A DNA stretch of 64,000 bases from Sphaerotilus hippei (GTDB lineage: Bacteria; Pseudomonadota; Gammaproteobacteria; Burkholderiales; Burkholderiaceae_C): assembly GCF_003201595.1 (NCBI RefSeq), contig NZ_QJJS01000007.1:62001-126000 (forward strand), in the 5' to 3' direction. Below are positions 16,934-24,607 of this stretch, piece after piece. The first letter of the stretch is position 1, and each line of letters begins with the position of its first letter. The notes under the pieces are model-generated. The model was not told the DNA's origin, searched no databases, and worked only from the letters and a program-made list of their open reading frames with translations. A program made the position numbers and the translations under genes.

Positions 16934-17803
16934 ATGCAGACACGGCCCGAACTCCCCTCGCTGTTCCTCTCCCATGGCTCGCCGATGCTGGCCATCGAGG
17001 ACTCTCCCGCCGCCCGTTTCCTGGACCGGCTCGGTCCGGTGCTGGAGGCCACCTTCGGGCGGCCCGAGGCGATCGTGATGGTGTCACCCCACACCGCCAC
17101 GCGGGTGCCGATGGTCTCCAGCGCGGTGCGTTATGGCGCCATCCACGACTTCGGCGGCTTCCCCGCCGAGCTCTATCGGCAGCGCTACGACGCGCCCGGC
17201 TCGCCGGTGCGCTCGGCCGAGGTGCTCGCGCTGCTGCAGGCCGCCGGCATCCCGGCCACGCTCGAGGCCGCCGAGGGGGTGGACCACGGCATCTGGACCC
17301 CGCTCAAGCGCCTGTGGCCGGGGGCCGAGGTGCCGCTGGTGCCGCTGTCGCTGGTGCCTTTTGCCAGCCCGGCCCAGCAGTGGGCCATCGGCGAGGCGCT
17401 GGCGCCGCTGCGCGCCCGGGGCGTGCTGGTGATCGGCAGCGGCTCGTTCACCCACAACCTGCAGCGTTATTTCACGACCGTGCGGGCGGCCGGCCGCGTG
17501 ACCGACCATGGGGCGGACGTGCTGCCCGACGTGTCGGCCTTCCAGCAGTGGGTGGCCGACCGGGTGGCGGCCCGGGACTGGCCGGCGCTGTGGGACTACC
17601 GCCGCCAGGCGCCCGGTGCCGTGGCCCACCACCCGACCGACGAGCACTGGCTGCCGTTCTATGTGGCCGCCGGTGCGGGCGGACACGAGGTCGCGGGCCG
17701 GCGCCTGCACGACAGCGTCGATGGAGGCGTGCTCGCGATGGATGCCTACGCCTTCGGTGCGACCGCCGCCGACCTGGCGCGGGCGCTGCAATCGCCGTCG
17801 TGA
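16934..17803 (+). CDS. DODA-type extradiol aromatic ring-opening dioxygenase (YgiD-like)
   Basis: The protein has 289 residues and belongs to the LigB-like class III extradiol dioxygenases, whose bacterial members include YgiD (DOPA 4,5-dioxygenase activity in vitro). Metal-ligand His residues of the family are visible in FLSHGSPML, VSPHTAT, VDHGIWTPL and DEHWLPFY. The SD AAGGA precedes the ATG. The physiological substrate is not known for most members. It is a single gene between an opposed permease gene and a convergent Nif3 gene. Confidence 0.85.
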   Translation: MQTRPELPSLFLSHGSPMLAIEDSPAARFLDRLGPVLEATFGRPEAIVMVSPHTATRVPMVSSAVRYGAIHDFGGFPAELYRQRYDAPGSPVRSAEVLALLQAAGIPATLEAAEGVDHGIWTPLKRLWPGAEVPLVPLSLVPFASPAQQWAIGEALAPLRARGVLVIGSGSFTHNLQRYFTTVRAAGRVTDHGADVLPDVSAFQQWVADRVAARDWPALWDYRRQAPGAVAHHPTDEHWLPFYVAAGAGGHEVAGRRLHDSVDGGVLAMDAYAFGATAADLARALQSPS

Positions 17804-17811
17804 CGTGCGCA

Positions 17812-17829
17812 GGCGGGCGCAGGCCCGCC
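17812..17829. terminator. GC hairpin between convergent genes
   Basis: GGCGGGC-GCAG-GCCCGCC is a perfect 7-bp stem midway between the dioxygenase stop and the Nif3 gene stop. No T-tract follows on either strand, so it would be at best a U-less terminator. Confidence 0.3.
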
Positions 17830-17843
17830 GGCCGCACCGGGGC

Positions 17844-18596
17844 TCAGGCCGGGTTGTCGAGGTCGATGAACTCGTGCTCGAGTCCGAACCGGGCGGCGAT
17901 GTGGGCGCCCAGGGCCATCGCGCCGTAGCGCTCGGTCGCGTGGTGGCCGCAGGCGAGGAAGGCCACGCCGCATTCGCGCGCGATGTGGGCCTGGGGCTCG
18001 GAGATCTCGCCGGTCAGGTAGGCGTCCGCCCCCGCGGCGATGGCCGCCTCGAAGTGGCCTTGTGCGCCGCCGGTGCACCAGGCGATGCGGCGCAGCGGCC
18101 GGCCGTCGCCCGGCACGACGATCGGGGGGCGCCGCAGCACCGTGGCCACCTGCTGCGCCCACGTCGCCAGTTCGACCTCCACGCCCGAGGCCGGCGTGCC
18201 CAGCCAGCCCAGCGCCTTGTCGCCGAAGGTGCCCGTGGGCCGCAGGCCCAGGCGCTCGCCCAGCTGGGCGTTGTTGCCCAGCACGGGATGGGCGTCCAGG
18301 GGCAGGTGGTAGGCATACAGGTTGATGTCGTGGCGCAGCAGCAGCGCCAGGCGCTGCTTCATCCAGCCGGTCACGCGCCCGTCCTGGCCGCGCCAGAACA
18401 GGCCGTGGTGCACCAGCAGCGCATCGGCGTCGCGCTCGACGGCGGCCTCGATCAGCGCCCGGCTGGCGGTCACGCCGCTGACCAGCCGGCGCACGCTGGC
18501 GCGCCCCTCCACCTGCAGGCCGTTCGGCCCATAATCTGAAAAGCGGGTCACTTCCAGCAGGGTATCCAGGGAAGTGCTCATTTCATCGCGGCTCAC
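17844..18596 (-). CDS. Nif3-like dinuclear metal-centre protein (DUF34/YbgI family)
   Basis: The protein has about 250 residues. The family forms a hexameric ring with a two-metal site; its biochemical role is unsettled. Metal-ligand motifs are LLVHHGLFW near residue 62, and ACGHHATERYGA near the C-terminus. The start is probably a GTG at 18596 (or 18599), because AAGGAG lies at 18606-18611 on this strand, 6-9 nt upstream, and homologues begin at this point. An upstream ATG at 18614 overlaps the SD itself. The gene is divergent from the HtrA-like protease gene with only 16 bp between start codons. Confidence 0.85.
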   Translation of the reverse strand: MSRDEMSTSLDTLLEVTRFSDYGPNGLQVEGRASVRRLVSGVTASRALIEAAVERDADALLVHHGLFWRGQDGRVTGWMKQRLALLLRHDINLYAYHLPLDAHPVLGNNAQLGERLGLRPTGTFGDKALGWLGTPASGVEVELATWAQQVATVLRRPPIVVPGDGRPLRRIAWCTGGAQGHFEAAIAAGADAYLTGEISEPQAHIARECGVAFLACGHHATERYGAMALGAHIAARFGLEHEFIDLDNPA

Positions 18597-18612
18597 CACG
18601 GCGTTCTCCTTC

Positions 18613-19785
18613 ATGCGCAGGCTCTGGCTGGTATTTTCTCAGGCGGTCACGGTCACCTTGGCCATCGTCTTCGTCGTGTCGACCCTCAAGCCGGGCTGGC
18701 TGCTCACTTCCGGCGCCAGCGCCCCGACCACGGTGCTGATCGGCGGTGGCGGCGCGGCGGCCGCACCGATCGTCTCGGCCTCCGGGGCGTCCGCGCTGAG
18801 CTACGCCCCCGCCGCCCGCCGGGCCGCGCCGTCGGTGGTCAGCGTGGTGACCAGCACCGCGGGTGCCGGCGACGGCTCGCGCAGCGAGCCCTGGTTCCGG
18901 CGCCATTTCGGCGACCAGGGCGAACAGGGCTCGGGCATGGGCTCGGCGGTGATCGTGTCGGCCGACGGCTACCTGCTGACCAACAACCATGTGGTCGATG
19001 GCGCCCAGGAGATCCAGGTCGTGCTGGCCGATGGCCAGCGTTCGCCGGCGCGGGTCGTCGGCACCGATCCGGACAGCGACCTGGCCGTGCTCAAGCTCGA
19101 CGCCCGTGACCTGCCGGCCATCACCTTCGGCAATGCCGACGCGCTGCAGGTCGGTGACGTGGTGCTGGCCATCGGCAACCCGTTCAACGTCGGCCAGACG
19201 GTGACCTCGGGCATCGTCAGCGCGGTCGGGCGCACCGGCCTGGGCCTGAACACCTTCGAGAACTTCATCCAGACCGACGCGGCGATCAATCCCGGCAACT
19301 CCGGCGGGGCGCTGGTCGATGCGTCGGGCCAGCTGCTGGGCATCAACACCGCGATCTACTCCCGCTCGGGCGGCAGCATGGGCATCGGCTTCGCCATCCC
19401 CGTCACCACGGCGCGCCAGGTCATGGAAGGGCTGATCCGCGACGGCGTGGTGGTGCGGGGCTGGATCGGGGTGCAGCCCAGCGATCTGACCGCCGACATG
19501 ATCGAGTCCTTCAAGCTCAAGGTCGATCACGGCGTGCTGATCACCGGCGTGCTGGAGGCCGGGCCGGCCAGTGCGGCGGGCATGCAGCCCGGTGACGTGG
19601 TGCTGTCGGTGGCCGGTCGGCCGGTGGCCAGCACGGCGCAGCTGCTCAATGCGGTGGCGGCGCTGCGACCGGCCGAAGCGGCGGTCATCCAGGTGCGCCG
19701 CGGCGAGCAGACGCTCGACCTCAAGGTGAAGGTGGCGCAGCGGCCCAAGGCGGTGGCACAGCGTCGCAACCCGTCCGACGAGTGA
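18613..19785 (+). CDS. Membrane-anchored HtrA/DegS-like serine protease
   Basis: The protein has about 390 residues. An N-terminal TM segment (about 7-25) lacks a clear cleavage site, so the protease should be anchored in the inner membrane and face the periplasm. The trypsin-like triad is His126 in TNNHVVDG, Asp156 in DPDSDLAVL and Ser230 in NPGNSGGALVD. One PDZ domain follows (about 285-375). A single PDZ and an anchor resemble DegS rather than DegP. The ATG at 18613 fits the TM start; a GTG at 18574 is possible. It is convergent with tatC, an arrangement common in Burkholderiales. Confidence 0.9.
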   Translation: MRRLWLVFSQAVTVTLAIVFVVSTLKPGWLLTSGASAPTTVLIGGGGAAAAPIVSASGASALSYAPAARRAAPSVVSVVTSTAGAGDGSRSEPWFRRHFGDQGEQGSGMGSAVIVSADGYLLTNNHVVDGAQEIQVVLADGQRSPARVVGTDPDSDLAVLKLDARDLPAITFGNADALQVGDVVLAIGNPFNVGQTVTSGIVSAVGRTGLGLNTFENFIQTDAAINPGNSGGALVDASGQLLGINTAIYSRSGGSMGIGFAIPVTTARQVMEGLIRDGVVVRGWIGVQPSDLTADMIESFKLKVDHGVLITGVLEAGPASAAGMQPGDVVLSVAGRPVASTAQLLNAVAALRPAEAAVIQVRRGEQTLDLKVKVAQRPKAVAQRRNPSDE

Positions 19786-19790
19786 GCCGG

Positions 19791-19812
19791 GGTCCGGCCT
19801 GCGGGCCGGACC
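19791..19812. terminator. GC hairpin between htrA-like gene and tatC
   Basis: GGTCCGGCC-TGCG-GGCCGGACC is a perfect 9-bp stem in the 36-bp gap between the convergent stop codons. No T-tract follows on either strand. Symmetry and position suggest a shared, U-less transcription stop. Confidence 0.4.
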
Positions 19813-19821
19813 GTACCGGTC

Positions 19822-20628
19822 TCAGGGCTTGCCGGGATCGGCTGGATCGGGGTTGGTCGCGTCCGGTGCCTTGGTGTGCTTGATGAACATCTGGGCGGCC
19901 ACGATGCCGACCTCGTAGAGCAGGCCCATCGGGATCAGCAGCGCCACCATCGACACGGCGTCCGGGGGCGTCACCAGGCCGGCGGCGGCGGCGGCGGCGA
20001 CCCAGAAATAGCGCCGGAACTCGCGCAGCTGCTCGATGCTGACCACGCCCAGCCGGGCCAGCACGATGATGGCGATCGGCACTTCGAAGGCGATGCCGAA
20101 GGCCAGGAACATCGTGATGACGAAGTCGAGGTAGGCCTCGATGTCCGGACTGACCGCCACCGACTCCGGCGCCATCGACTGGATGGCCGGAAAGGCCTGG
20201 CCGAAGACGAAGAAGTAGCAGAAGGCGACGCCGGTGTAGAACAGCACCGTGCTGGAGGCCACCAGCGGCAGCACCAGGCGCTGCTCGTGCTGGTAGAGGC
20301 CCGGGGCCACGAAGGCCCAGACCTGGTAGAGCACCCAGGGCAGGGCCACGCCGAAGCCCGCGAGCAGCGTGACCTTCACCGGGATCAGGAAGGGCGATAC
20401 CACGCCCACGGCGATCATCTTCGAGCCCGCGGGCAGGGCCGCCACCAGCGGATGGGCCAGCAGGTCGTAGAGCCCGGAGGGCCCCGGGTACAGGCAGAGC
20501 AGCGCGAAGACGGCGCCGATGCCGTAGACCGCCTTGAGCAGCCGGTCGCGCAGCTCGATCAGGTGGCTGACGAAAGGCTGTTCGGTGCCGGTCAGGCCGT
20601 CATGGGGAGGGGGGGGAGAGGAGCTCAC
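19822..20628 (-). CDS. tatC: Sec-independent protein translocase TatC
   Basis: TatC is the polytopic receptor that, with TatB, recognises twin-arginine signal peptides. The protein has 268 residues and six predicted TM helices. Family motifs are FVSHLIELRDRLLKA near the N-terminus and LAFGIAFEVPIAIIVLARLGVV in the second half (positions about 175-197). It is the last gene of the hisI-hisE-hinT-tatA-tatB-tatC unit on this strand, 45 bp after tatB. Three proteins with Tat-like leaders are encoded in the window (59154, 38798, 63319). Confidence 0.96.
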   Translation of the reverse strand: MSSSPPPPHDGLTGTEQPFVSHLIELRDRLLKAVYGIGAVFALLCLYPGPSGLYDLLAHPLVAALPAGSKMIAVGVVSPFLIPVKVTLLAGFGVALPWVLYQVWAFVAPGLYQHEQRLVLPLVASSTVLFYTGVAFCYFFVFGQAFPAIQSMAPESVAVSPDIEAYLDFVITMFLAFGIAFEVPIAIIVLARLGVVSIEQLREFRRYFWVAAAAAAGLVTPPDAVSMVALLIPMGLLYEVGIVAAQMFIKHTKAPDATNPDPADPGKP

Positions 20629-20673
20629 GGCAGAGGGGGTCAGCGTCGCGCGCCGACGGGCGGCGGCGACCGG

Positions 20674-21156
20674 TCAGAAGGGTCGTGCGGGCCGCGGGCG
20701 ATGGCGTGCCACCCGGGCCGCGGCGGACTGGACATGGCGGCGGACGCCCTGTTGCTGCTTGTACCACTGGGGCATCGCGCCCCGCTTGACTCGCCAGTTC
20801 TTGCGCGGGGGCTTGTAGGCCGGTGTCGGGGTGTTCCACCATTCCGACTCGCCGGAGGACGGACCGGGGTGATCCTCATCGCGGTTGGGGTCCAGCGCCT
20901 CGCTGGCACTCTCGATGCCGGACTGGACCGACTGGTGCACGTCCCGGGCGGCCGATTCGACCTCCTGGCGGACCTTGTTGAGCTCCTCGATCTCGATCGA
21001 GCGGCTCACCTCGGCCTTGACGTCGGTGACATAACGCTGCGCCCGACCCAGCAGCGTGCCGATGGTGCGGGCGACCCGGGGCAGGCGCTCCGGGCCGATG
21101 ACCACCAGCGCGATGCCGCCGATGAGCATGATCTTGGTGATGCCGATGTCGAGCAT
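20674..21156 (-). CDS. tatB: Sec-independent protein translocase TatB
   Basis: The protein has 160 residues. A single N-terminal TM helix (about 4-22, DIGITKIMLIGGIALVVIGP) ends at the family's Gly-Pro hinge, ERLPRVARTIG begins the amphipathic helix, and a long polar tail follows. TatB forms the substrate-receptor complex with TatC. The tail after residue 100 is rich in Pro, Lys and Arg. The gene lies between tatA and tatC in the expected order. Confidence 0.94.
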   Translation of the reverse strand: MLDIGITKIMLIGGIALVVIGPERLPRVARTIGTLLGRAQRYVTDVKAEVSRSIEIEELNKVRQEVESAARDVHQSVQSGIESASEALDPNRDEDHPGPSSGESEWWNTPTPAYKPPRKNWRVKRGAMPQWYKQQQGVRRHVQSAAARVARHRPRPARPF

Positions 21157-21188
21157 GACGGACGTTCAGACGCGGGGACTCGGACCGG

Positions 21189-21428
21189 TCACTGACGGGT
21201 CTTGGCCTCGACGTCGATGGTCTGGCCGTCGGCGCGCTTGTCGGCGGCGACCTGGGCGGTCGTCGTCGCGGCGGCGGGATCGGCGGCCTTGTCGCCGTCA
21301 CGCACGCCGTCCTTGAAGCCCTTGACCGCGCCGCCCAGGTCGGCGCCGATGTTCTTGAGCTTCTTGGTGCCGAAGATCAGGACGATGATGACCAGGAAGA
21401 TGATGAGGTGAGTAGTGGACAGACCCAT
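21189..21428 (-). CDS. tatA: Sec-independent protein translocase TatA
   Basis: The protein has 79 residues. TatA oligomers form the translocation site for folded Tat substrates. One N-terminal TM helix (about 4-20, [18 protein letters not shown]) is followed by the [20 protein letters not shown] hinge and amphipathic helix typical of TatA. The SD CAGGAG lies upstream and a -10-like TAGAAT is found at 21461-21466, so tatABC may have its own promoter inside the his-hinT-tat unit. Confidence 0.95.
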   Translation of the reverse strand: MGLSTTHLIIFLVIIVLIFGTKKLKNIGADLGGAVKGFKDGVRDGDKAADPAAATTTAQVAADKRADGQTIDVEAKTRQ

Positions 21429-21460
21429 GGTGCTGCTCCTGAACTGTCGTTGGAAAAATG

Positions 21461-21466
21461 ATTCTA
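21461..21466 (-). promoter_or_regulatory. Candidate -10 box for tatABC
   Basis: TAGAAT on the minus strand ends 32 nt before the tatA ATG, with the SD CAGGAG between. No convincing -35 element is visible. Confidence 0.35.
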
Positions 21467-21468
21467 GG

Positions 21469-21822
21469 TCAGCCGTGTTTCCATGGCCGCGGCCCGCCCA
21501 TCACGTGCAGGTGCAGGTGGTAGACCTCCTGCCCGCCGTCACGGCCGGTGTTGACCACCACGCGGAAGCCGTCGAGGGCGCCCTGCTCCCGCGCCAGGCG
21601 GGGGGCGAGCGTCATCATGCGCCCCAGCAGCGCCTCGTGGGAGGCCTCGGTGTCGGCCAGCCCGGCGATGTGGGTCTTCGGGATGATCAGCAGGTGCACC
21701 GGCGCGGCCGGGCGGATGTCCCTGAAGGCGATGAGCTCATCGTCCTCGTGGATCTTGTCGGCCGGGATCTGGCCCGAGACGATCTTGCAGAAGATGCAGT
21801 CCGGATCGCTGTGCATGGTCAT
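21469..21822 (-). CDS. HIT-family nucleotide phosphoramidase (HinT-like)
   Basis: The 117-residue protein of the histidine-triad superfamily hydrolyses adenosine phosphoramidates in characterised members. The triad H-L-H-L-H-V is at the C-terminus, and [20 protein letters not shown] at the N-terminus is typical of HinT/PKCI proteins. The gene lies between hisE and tatA, a position kept in many Burkholderiales, but no functional link with histidine or Tat export is established. Confidence 0.93.
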   Translation of the reverse strand: MTMHSDPDCIFCKIVSGQIPADKIHEDDELIAFRDIRPAAPVHLLIIPKTHIAGLADTEASHEALLGRMMTLAPRLAREQGALDGFRVVVNTGRDGGQEVYHLHLHVMGGPRPWKHG

Positions 21823-21838
21823 CGGTTCTCGAGCGAGG

Positions 21839-22189
21839 TCAGGGGGAAGGGGGCGGGGCGCTGCGGGCGGCGAACTCGGCCAGCCCGGACACCCCTTCGC
21901 GGCGGGCCAGCTCGGCCAGCACCTGCTGAGGCTTCAGGCCGAACTGCTCGAGCAGCACCAGCGTGTGGAACCACAGGTCGGCGGTCTCGTAGATGATCTG
22001 GTCGGCCTCGCCGTCCTTGGCGGCCATCACCAGTTCGGTGGCCTCTTCGCCGACCTTCTTCAGGATCGCGTCCGTGCCCTTGTGCAGCAGGCGGGCGACA
22101 TAGCTCTGGTCCGGGCTGCTGGCGCGGCGCGAGGCGATCACCTCGGCGAGCACCGCCAGCACGTCGTCACGGGATTCGGGAGCGTTCAT
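21839..22189 (-). CDS. hisE: Phosphoribosyl-ATP pyrophosphatase
   Basis: HisE hydrolyses phosphoribosyl-ATP to phosphoribosyl-AMP, the second step of histidine synthesis. The protein has 116 residues of the MazG-like all-alpha fold. The metal-binding [17 protein letters not shown] and the following YETADLWFH are intact. The ATG at 22189 overlaps the hisI stop by four bases. HisE and HisI are separate proteins here, not a HisIE fusion. Confidence 0.96.
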   Translation of the reverse strand: MNAPESRDDVLAVLAEVIASRRASSPDQSYVARLLHKGTDAILKKVGEEATELVMAAKDGEADQIIYETADLWFHTLVLLEQFGLKPQQVLAELARREGVSGLAEFAARSAPPPSP

Positions 22190-22578
22190 CGGTGGTAGAT
22201 GCTGGCAGGGTCCTTGAGGACGGGGTCGACCGGGGTCCAGCGGCCGTCCTGCAGGACCGAATAGAAGCAGGAGTGGCGCCCGGTGTGGCAGGCGATGCCG
22301 GGCTCGTGGCCGAGCTGATCGATCATCAGCAGCACGACGTCGTTGTCGCAGTCGAGCCGGATCTCGTGCACCTTCTGCACGTGGCCGGACTCCTCGCCCT
22401 TGTGCCAGAGGCGCCCGCGCGAGCGGCTCCAGTACACGGCCTCGCCGAGTTCGGCGGTGCGTGCCAGCGCCTCGCGGTTCATCCAGGCGAACATGAGCAC
22501 ATCCTTGCTCGTCGCCTCCTGCGCGATGACCGGCACCAGGCCGTCGCTCGTCCACGTGATCTGATCCAGCCATTCCAT
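22186..22578 (-). CDS. hisI: Phosphoribosyl-AMP cyclohydrolase
   Basis: HisI opens the adenine ring of phosphoribosyl-AMP. The protein has 130 residues. Metal and substrate motifs DCDNDVVLL and HTGRHSCFY are present, including the conserved Cys residues. It leads a minus-strand unit hisI-hisE-hinT-tatA-tatB-tatC, whereas its usual upstream neighbour hisF lies at 2906 on the plus strand. A -10-like TACACT ends 6 nt before the ATG and there is no Shine-Dalgarno sequence. Confidence 0.96.
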   Translation of the reverse strand: MEWLDQITWTSDGLVPVIAQEATSKDVLMFAWMNREALARTAELGEAVYWSRSRGRLWHKGEESGHVQKVHEIRLDCDNDVVLLMIDQLGHEPGIACHTGRHSCFYSVLQDGRWTPVDPVLKDPASIYHR

Positions 22579-22584
22579 CCGGAC

Positions 22585-22590
22585 AGTGTA
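22585..22590 (-). promoter_or_regulatory. Extended -10 box for hisI, possibly leaderless
   Basis: On the minus strand TGC-TACACT matches an extended -10 (TGn-TAnnnT). Only 6 nt separate it from the hisI ATG, so transcription would start at or next to the initiation codon. Confidence 0.45.
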
Positions 22591-22613
22591 GCAATCGCTC
22601 GCGTCACAGCCGC

Positions 22614-22619
22614 GACAAT
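22614..22619 (+). promoter_or_regulatory. Candidate -10 box for pdxA, possibly leaderless
   Basis: GACAAT ends 6 nt before the pdxA ATG, with no Shine-Dalgarno sequence between. The hexamer departs from TAnnnT at its first base. Confidence 0.35.
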
Positions 22620-22625
22620 GGCGGC

Positions 22626-23684
22626 ATGAGCACGACCCGCCGCCCTCTCGCCTCCGCTGCCCGTCCCCTCGTGATCACCCAGGGTGATGTCGCGGGGATC
22701 GGGCCGGAGATCATCGCCCGGCTGTTCCTCGACGATCCCGGCCGCGGTGCGCTGGCCGATGTGCTGGTGCTGGGCTCGGTGGCGGTGATGCAGCGCGCGG
22801 CGCGCCTGCTGCGCCGCCGCGCCGGGGTGCCGGCGCTGGTGATCGCCCGCATCGAGTCGCCGGACGATGTGCAGGACCTGCCCCCGGGCGTGCTGCCGGT
22901 GCTGGAGCCCGCCGGCCTGCCCGACGGACTGGCCGCGCTGCCCTGGGGCCGGGTCGACGCGCGTGCGGGGGCCGCCGCCGCCCTGTGCCTGCGCGAGGCG
23001 GTCACGCTGGCCATGGCCGGGCGGGTGGCGGCCATCGTCACGGCACCGCTGCACAAGGAGGCGCTGTCGGCGGCCGGCGAGCCCTACCCGGGCCACACCG
23101 AGATGCTCGCCGCCGAGAGCGCGCGCCACGGCGTGCCGGCCGACGTGCGCATGATGCTGGCCAACGAGGAGCTCAAGACCGTGCTGGTCACGGTCCATTG
23201 TTCGCTGCGCGAGGCGATCGAGCGGCTGGATCAGGCGGCCGTGCTGTCGACGCTGCGCATCGCCCACGCCAGCGCGGCCCGCTGGGGGCAGCCGTCGCCC
23301 CGCATCGCGGTGGCCGGGCTGAACCCGCATGCCGGGGAGGGCGGGCTGTTCGGCCGCGAGGAGATCGACGTCATCGCCCCGGCCATCGAGCAGGCCCGCC
23401 GCGAGGGCATCGACGCCCGCGGGCCCCATGCGCCCGACACGGTCTTCATGCGTGCCCGGCGCGGCGAGTTCGACCTGGTGCTGGCGATGTACCACGACCA
23501 GGGGCTGATCCCGGTCAAGTACATGGGCGTGGAGCATGGGGTCAACGTGACCCTGGGGCTGCCCTTCGTGCGCACCAGCCCCGACCACGGCACGGCCTTC
23601 GACCTGGCCGGTCGGGGCCTGGCCGATGCGTCCAGCCTGCAGGCGGCGCTGCAGATGGCCCGCCGCCTGCAGCAGCCGGGCTGA
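22626..23684 (+). CDS. pdxA: 4-hydroxythreonine-4-phosphate dehydrogenase
   Basis: PdxA oxidises 4-phosphohydroxy-L-threonine on the DXP-dependent route to pyridoxal phosphate. The protein has 352 residues. Substrate and metal motifs are [28 protein letters not shown] and [12 protein letters not shown], and [20 protein letters not shown] ends the core. A Ser/Arg-rich N-terminal extension of about 13 residues precedes the first strand. The gene is divergent from hisI across 47 bp. Confidence 0.95.
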   Translation: MSTTRRPLASAARPLVITQGDVAGIGPEIIARLFLDDPGRGALADVLVLGSVAVMQRAARLLRRRAGVPALVIARIESPDDVQDLPPGVLPVLEPAGLPDGLAALPWGRVDARAGAAAALCLREAVTLAMAGRVAAIVTAPLHKEALSAAGEPYPGHTEMLAAESARHGVPADVRMMLANEELKTVLVTVHCSLREAIERLDQAAVLSTLRIAHASAARWGQPSPRIAVAGLNPHAGEGGLFGREEIDVIAPAIEQARREGIDARGPHAPDTVFMRARRGEFDLVLAMYHDQGLIPVKYMGVEHGVNVTLGLPFVRTSPDHGTAFDLAGRGLADASSLQAALQMARRLQQPG

Positions 23685-23694
23685 ACGGGCCGCC

Positions 23695-24570
23695 TCAGCG
23701 CAGCAGCAGGTCGACCACCAGGCCGGCGAACACGCTGAAGCCGATCCAGTGGTTCTCCCGGAAGGCGCGGAAGCAGCCGTCGCGGCTGCGGTCGCGGATC
23801 AGCCGGAAATGCCAGCCCACCTGCACCAGCGCGGCCGCCAGGCCCAGCGCGTAGGGCAGGCCGAGCCCGGCCCGGGCGCCGACCAGCGCCCACAGCGCGA
23901 CGAACAGCAGGTAGAAGGCCATCACCGCGGGCACGTCGAAGCGGCCCAGCGTGATCGCCGAGGTCCGGATGCCGATCTTCAGGTCGTCGTCGCGGTCGAC
24001 CATCGCGTATTCGGTGTCGTAGGCCAGCACCCAGCACAGGTTGCCCAGGCACAGCAGCCAGGCCTCGACCGGCACCGTGCCGGTCACCGCGCTCCAGGCC
24101 ATCGGGATGCCGAAGCCGAAGGCCACGCCCAGCACCGCCTGCGGCATCGAGACCCAGCGCTTGGCGTAGGGGTAGGCGATGGTGATGGCCAGCGCGGCAA
24201 GGGAGAACAGGATCGTCGGCGTGTTGGTGCTCAGCACCAGCAGGAAAGCGAGCAGCGCCAGCGCGGCGCCCAGCTTCAGGGCCTCGCCGACCGACACCGC
24301 GCCGCTGGTGACGGGGCGCCGGGCGGTGCGTTTCACGTGGCGGTCGAATTCACGGTCGGCCACGTCGTTGATGCAGCAGCCGGCGCTGCGCATCAGGATC
24401 GTGCCCAGCGTGAACACCAGCACCAGGTGCAGGCCCGGGAAGCCGCCGGCGGCCAGCCACAGCGCCGACAGCGTGGGCCACAGCAGCAGCAGCCAGCCGG
24501 CGGGGCGGTTCCAGCGGATCAGGTCGAGCCAGAGCGAGAGGCGGGAGGGGGCCGGGTCGGTCGTGTCCAT
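23695..24570 (-). CDS. ubiA: 4-hydroxybenzoate polyprenyltransferase
   Basis: UbiA attaches the polyprenyl chain to 4-hydroxybenzoate in ubiquinone synthesis, in the inner membrane. The protein has 291 residues and about eight TM helices. Both Asp-rich motifs are present: [15 protein letters not shown] and [17 protein letters not shown]. It is convergent with pdxA. GATAAT ends 6 nt before the ATG with no Shine-Dalgarno sequence. Confidence 0.95.
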   Translation of the reverse strand: MDTTDPAPSRLSLWLDLIRWNRPAGWLLLLWPTLSALWLAAGGFPGLHLVLVFTLGTILMRSAGCCINDVADREFDRHVKRTARRPVTSGAVSVGEALKLGAALALLAFLLVLSTNTPTILFSLAALAITIAYPYAKRWVSMPQAVLGVAFGFGIPMAWSAVTGTVPVEAWLLCLGNLCWVLAYDTEYAMVDRDDDLKIGIRTSAITLGRFDVPAVMAFYLLFVALWALVGARAGLGLPYALGLAAALVQVGWHFRLIRDRSRDGCFRAFRENHWIGFSVFAGLVVDLLLR

Positions 24571-24576
24571 GGCCGG

Positions 24577-24582
24577 ATTATC
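24577..24582 (-). promoter_or_regulatory. Candidate -10 box for ubiA, possibly leaderless
   Basis: GATAAT on the minus strand is followed by 6 nt (ccggcc) and the ubiA ATG. No Shine-Dalgarno sequence and no clear -35 element are visible. Confidence 0.4.
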
Positions 24583-24607
24583 CGGCGTCGCCCGCCCGCC
24601 CCGGCGC

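Noticed and set aside
22579-22625. Inverted repeat with the region after hisF that could have driven the inversion
   Set aside because: Only a short direct match (gctcgcg) is shared by the two edges, which is not significant in this base composition.
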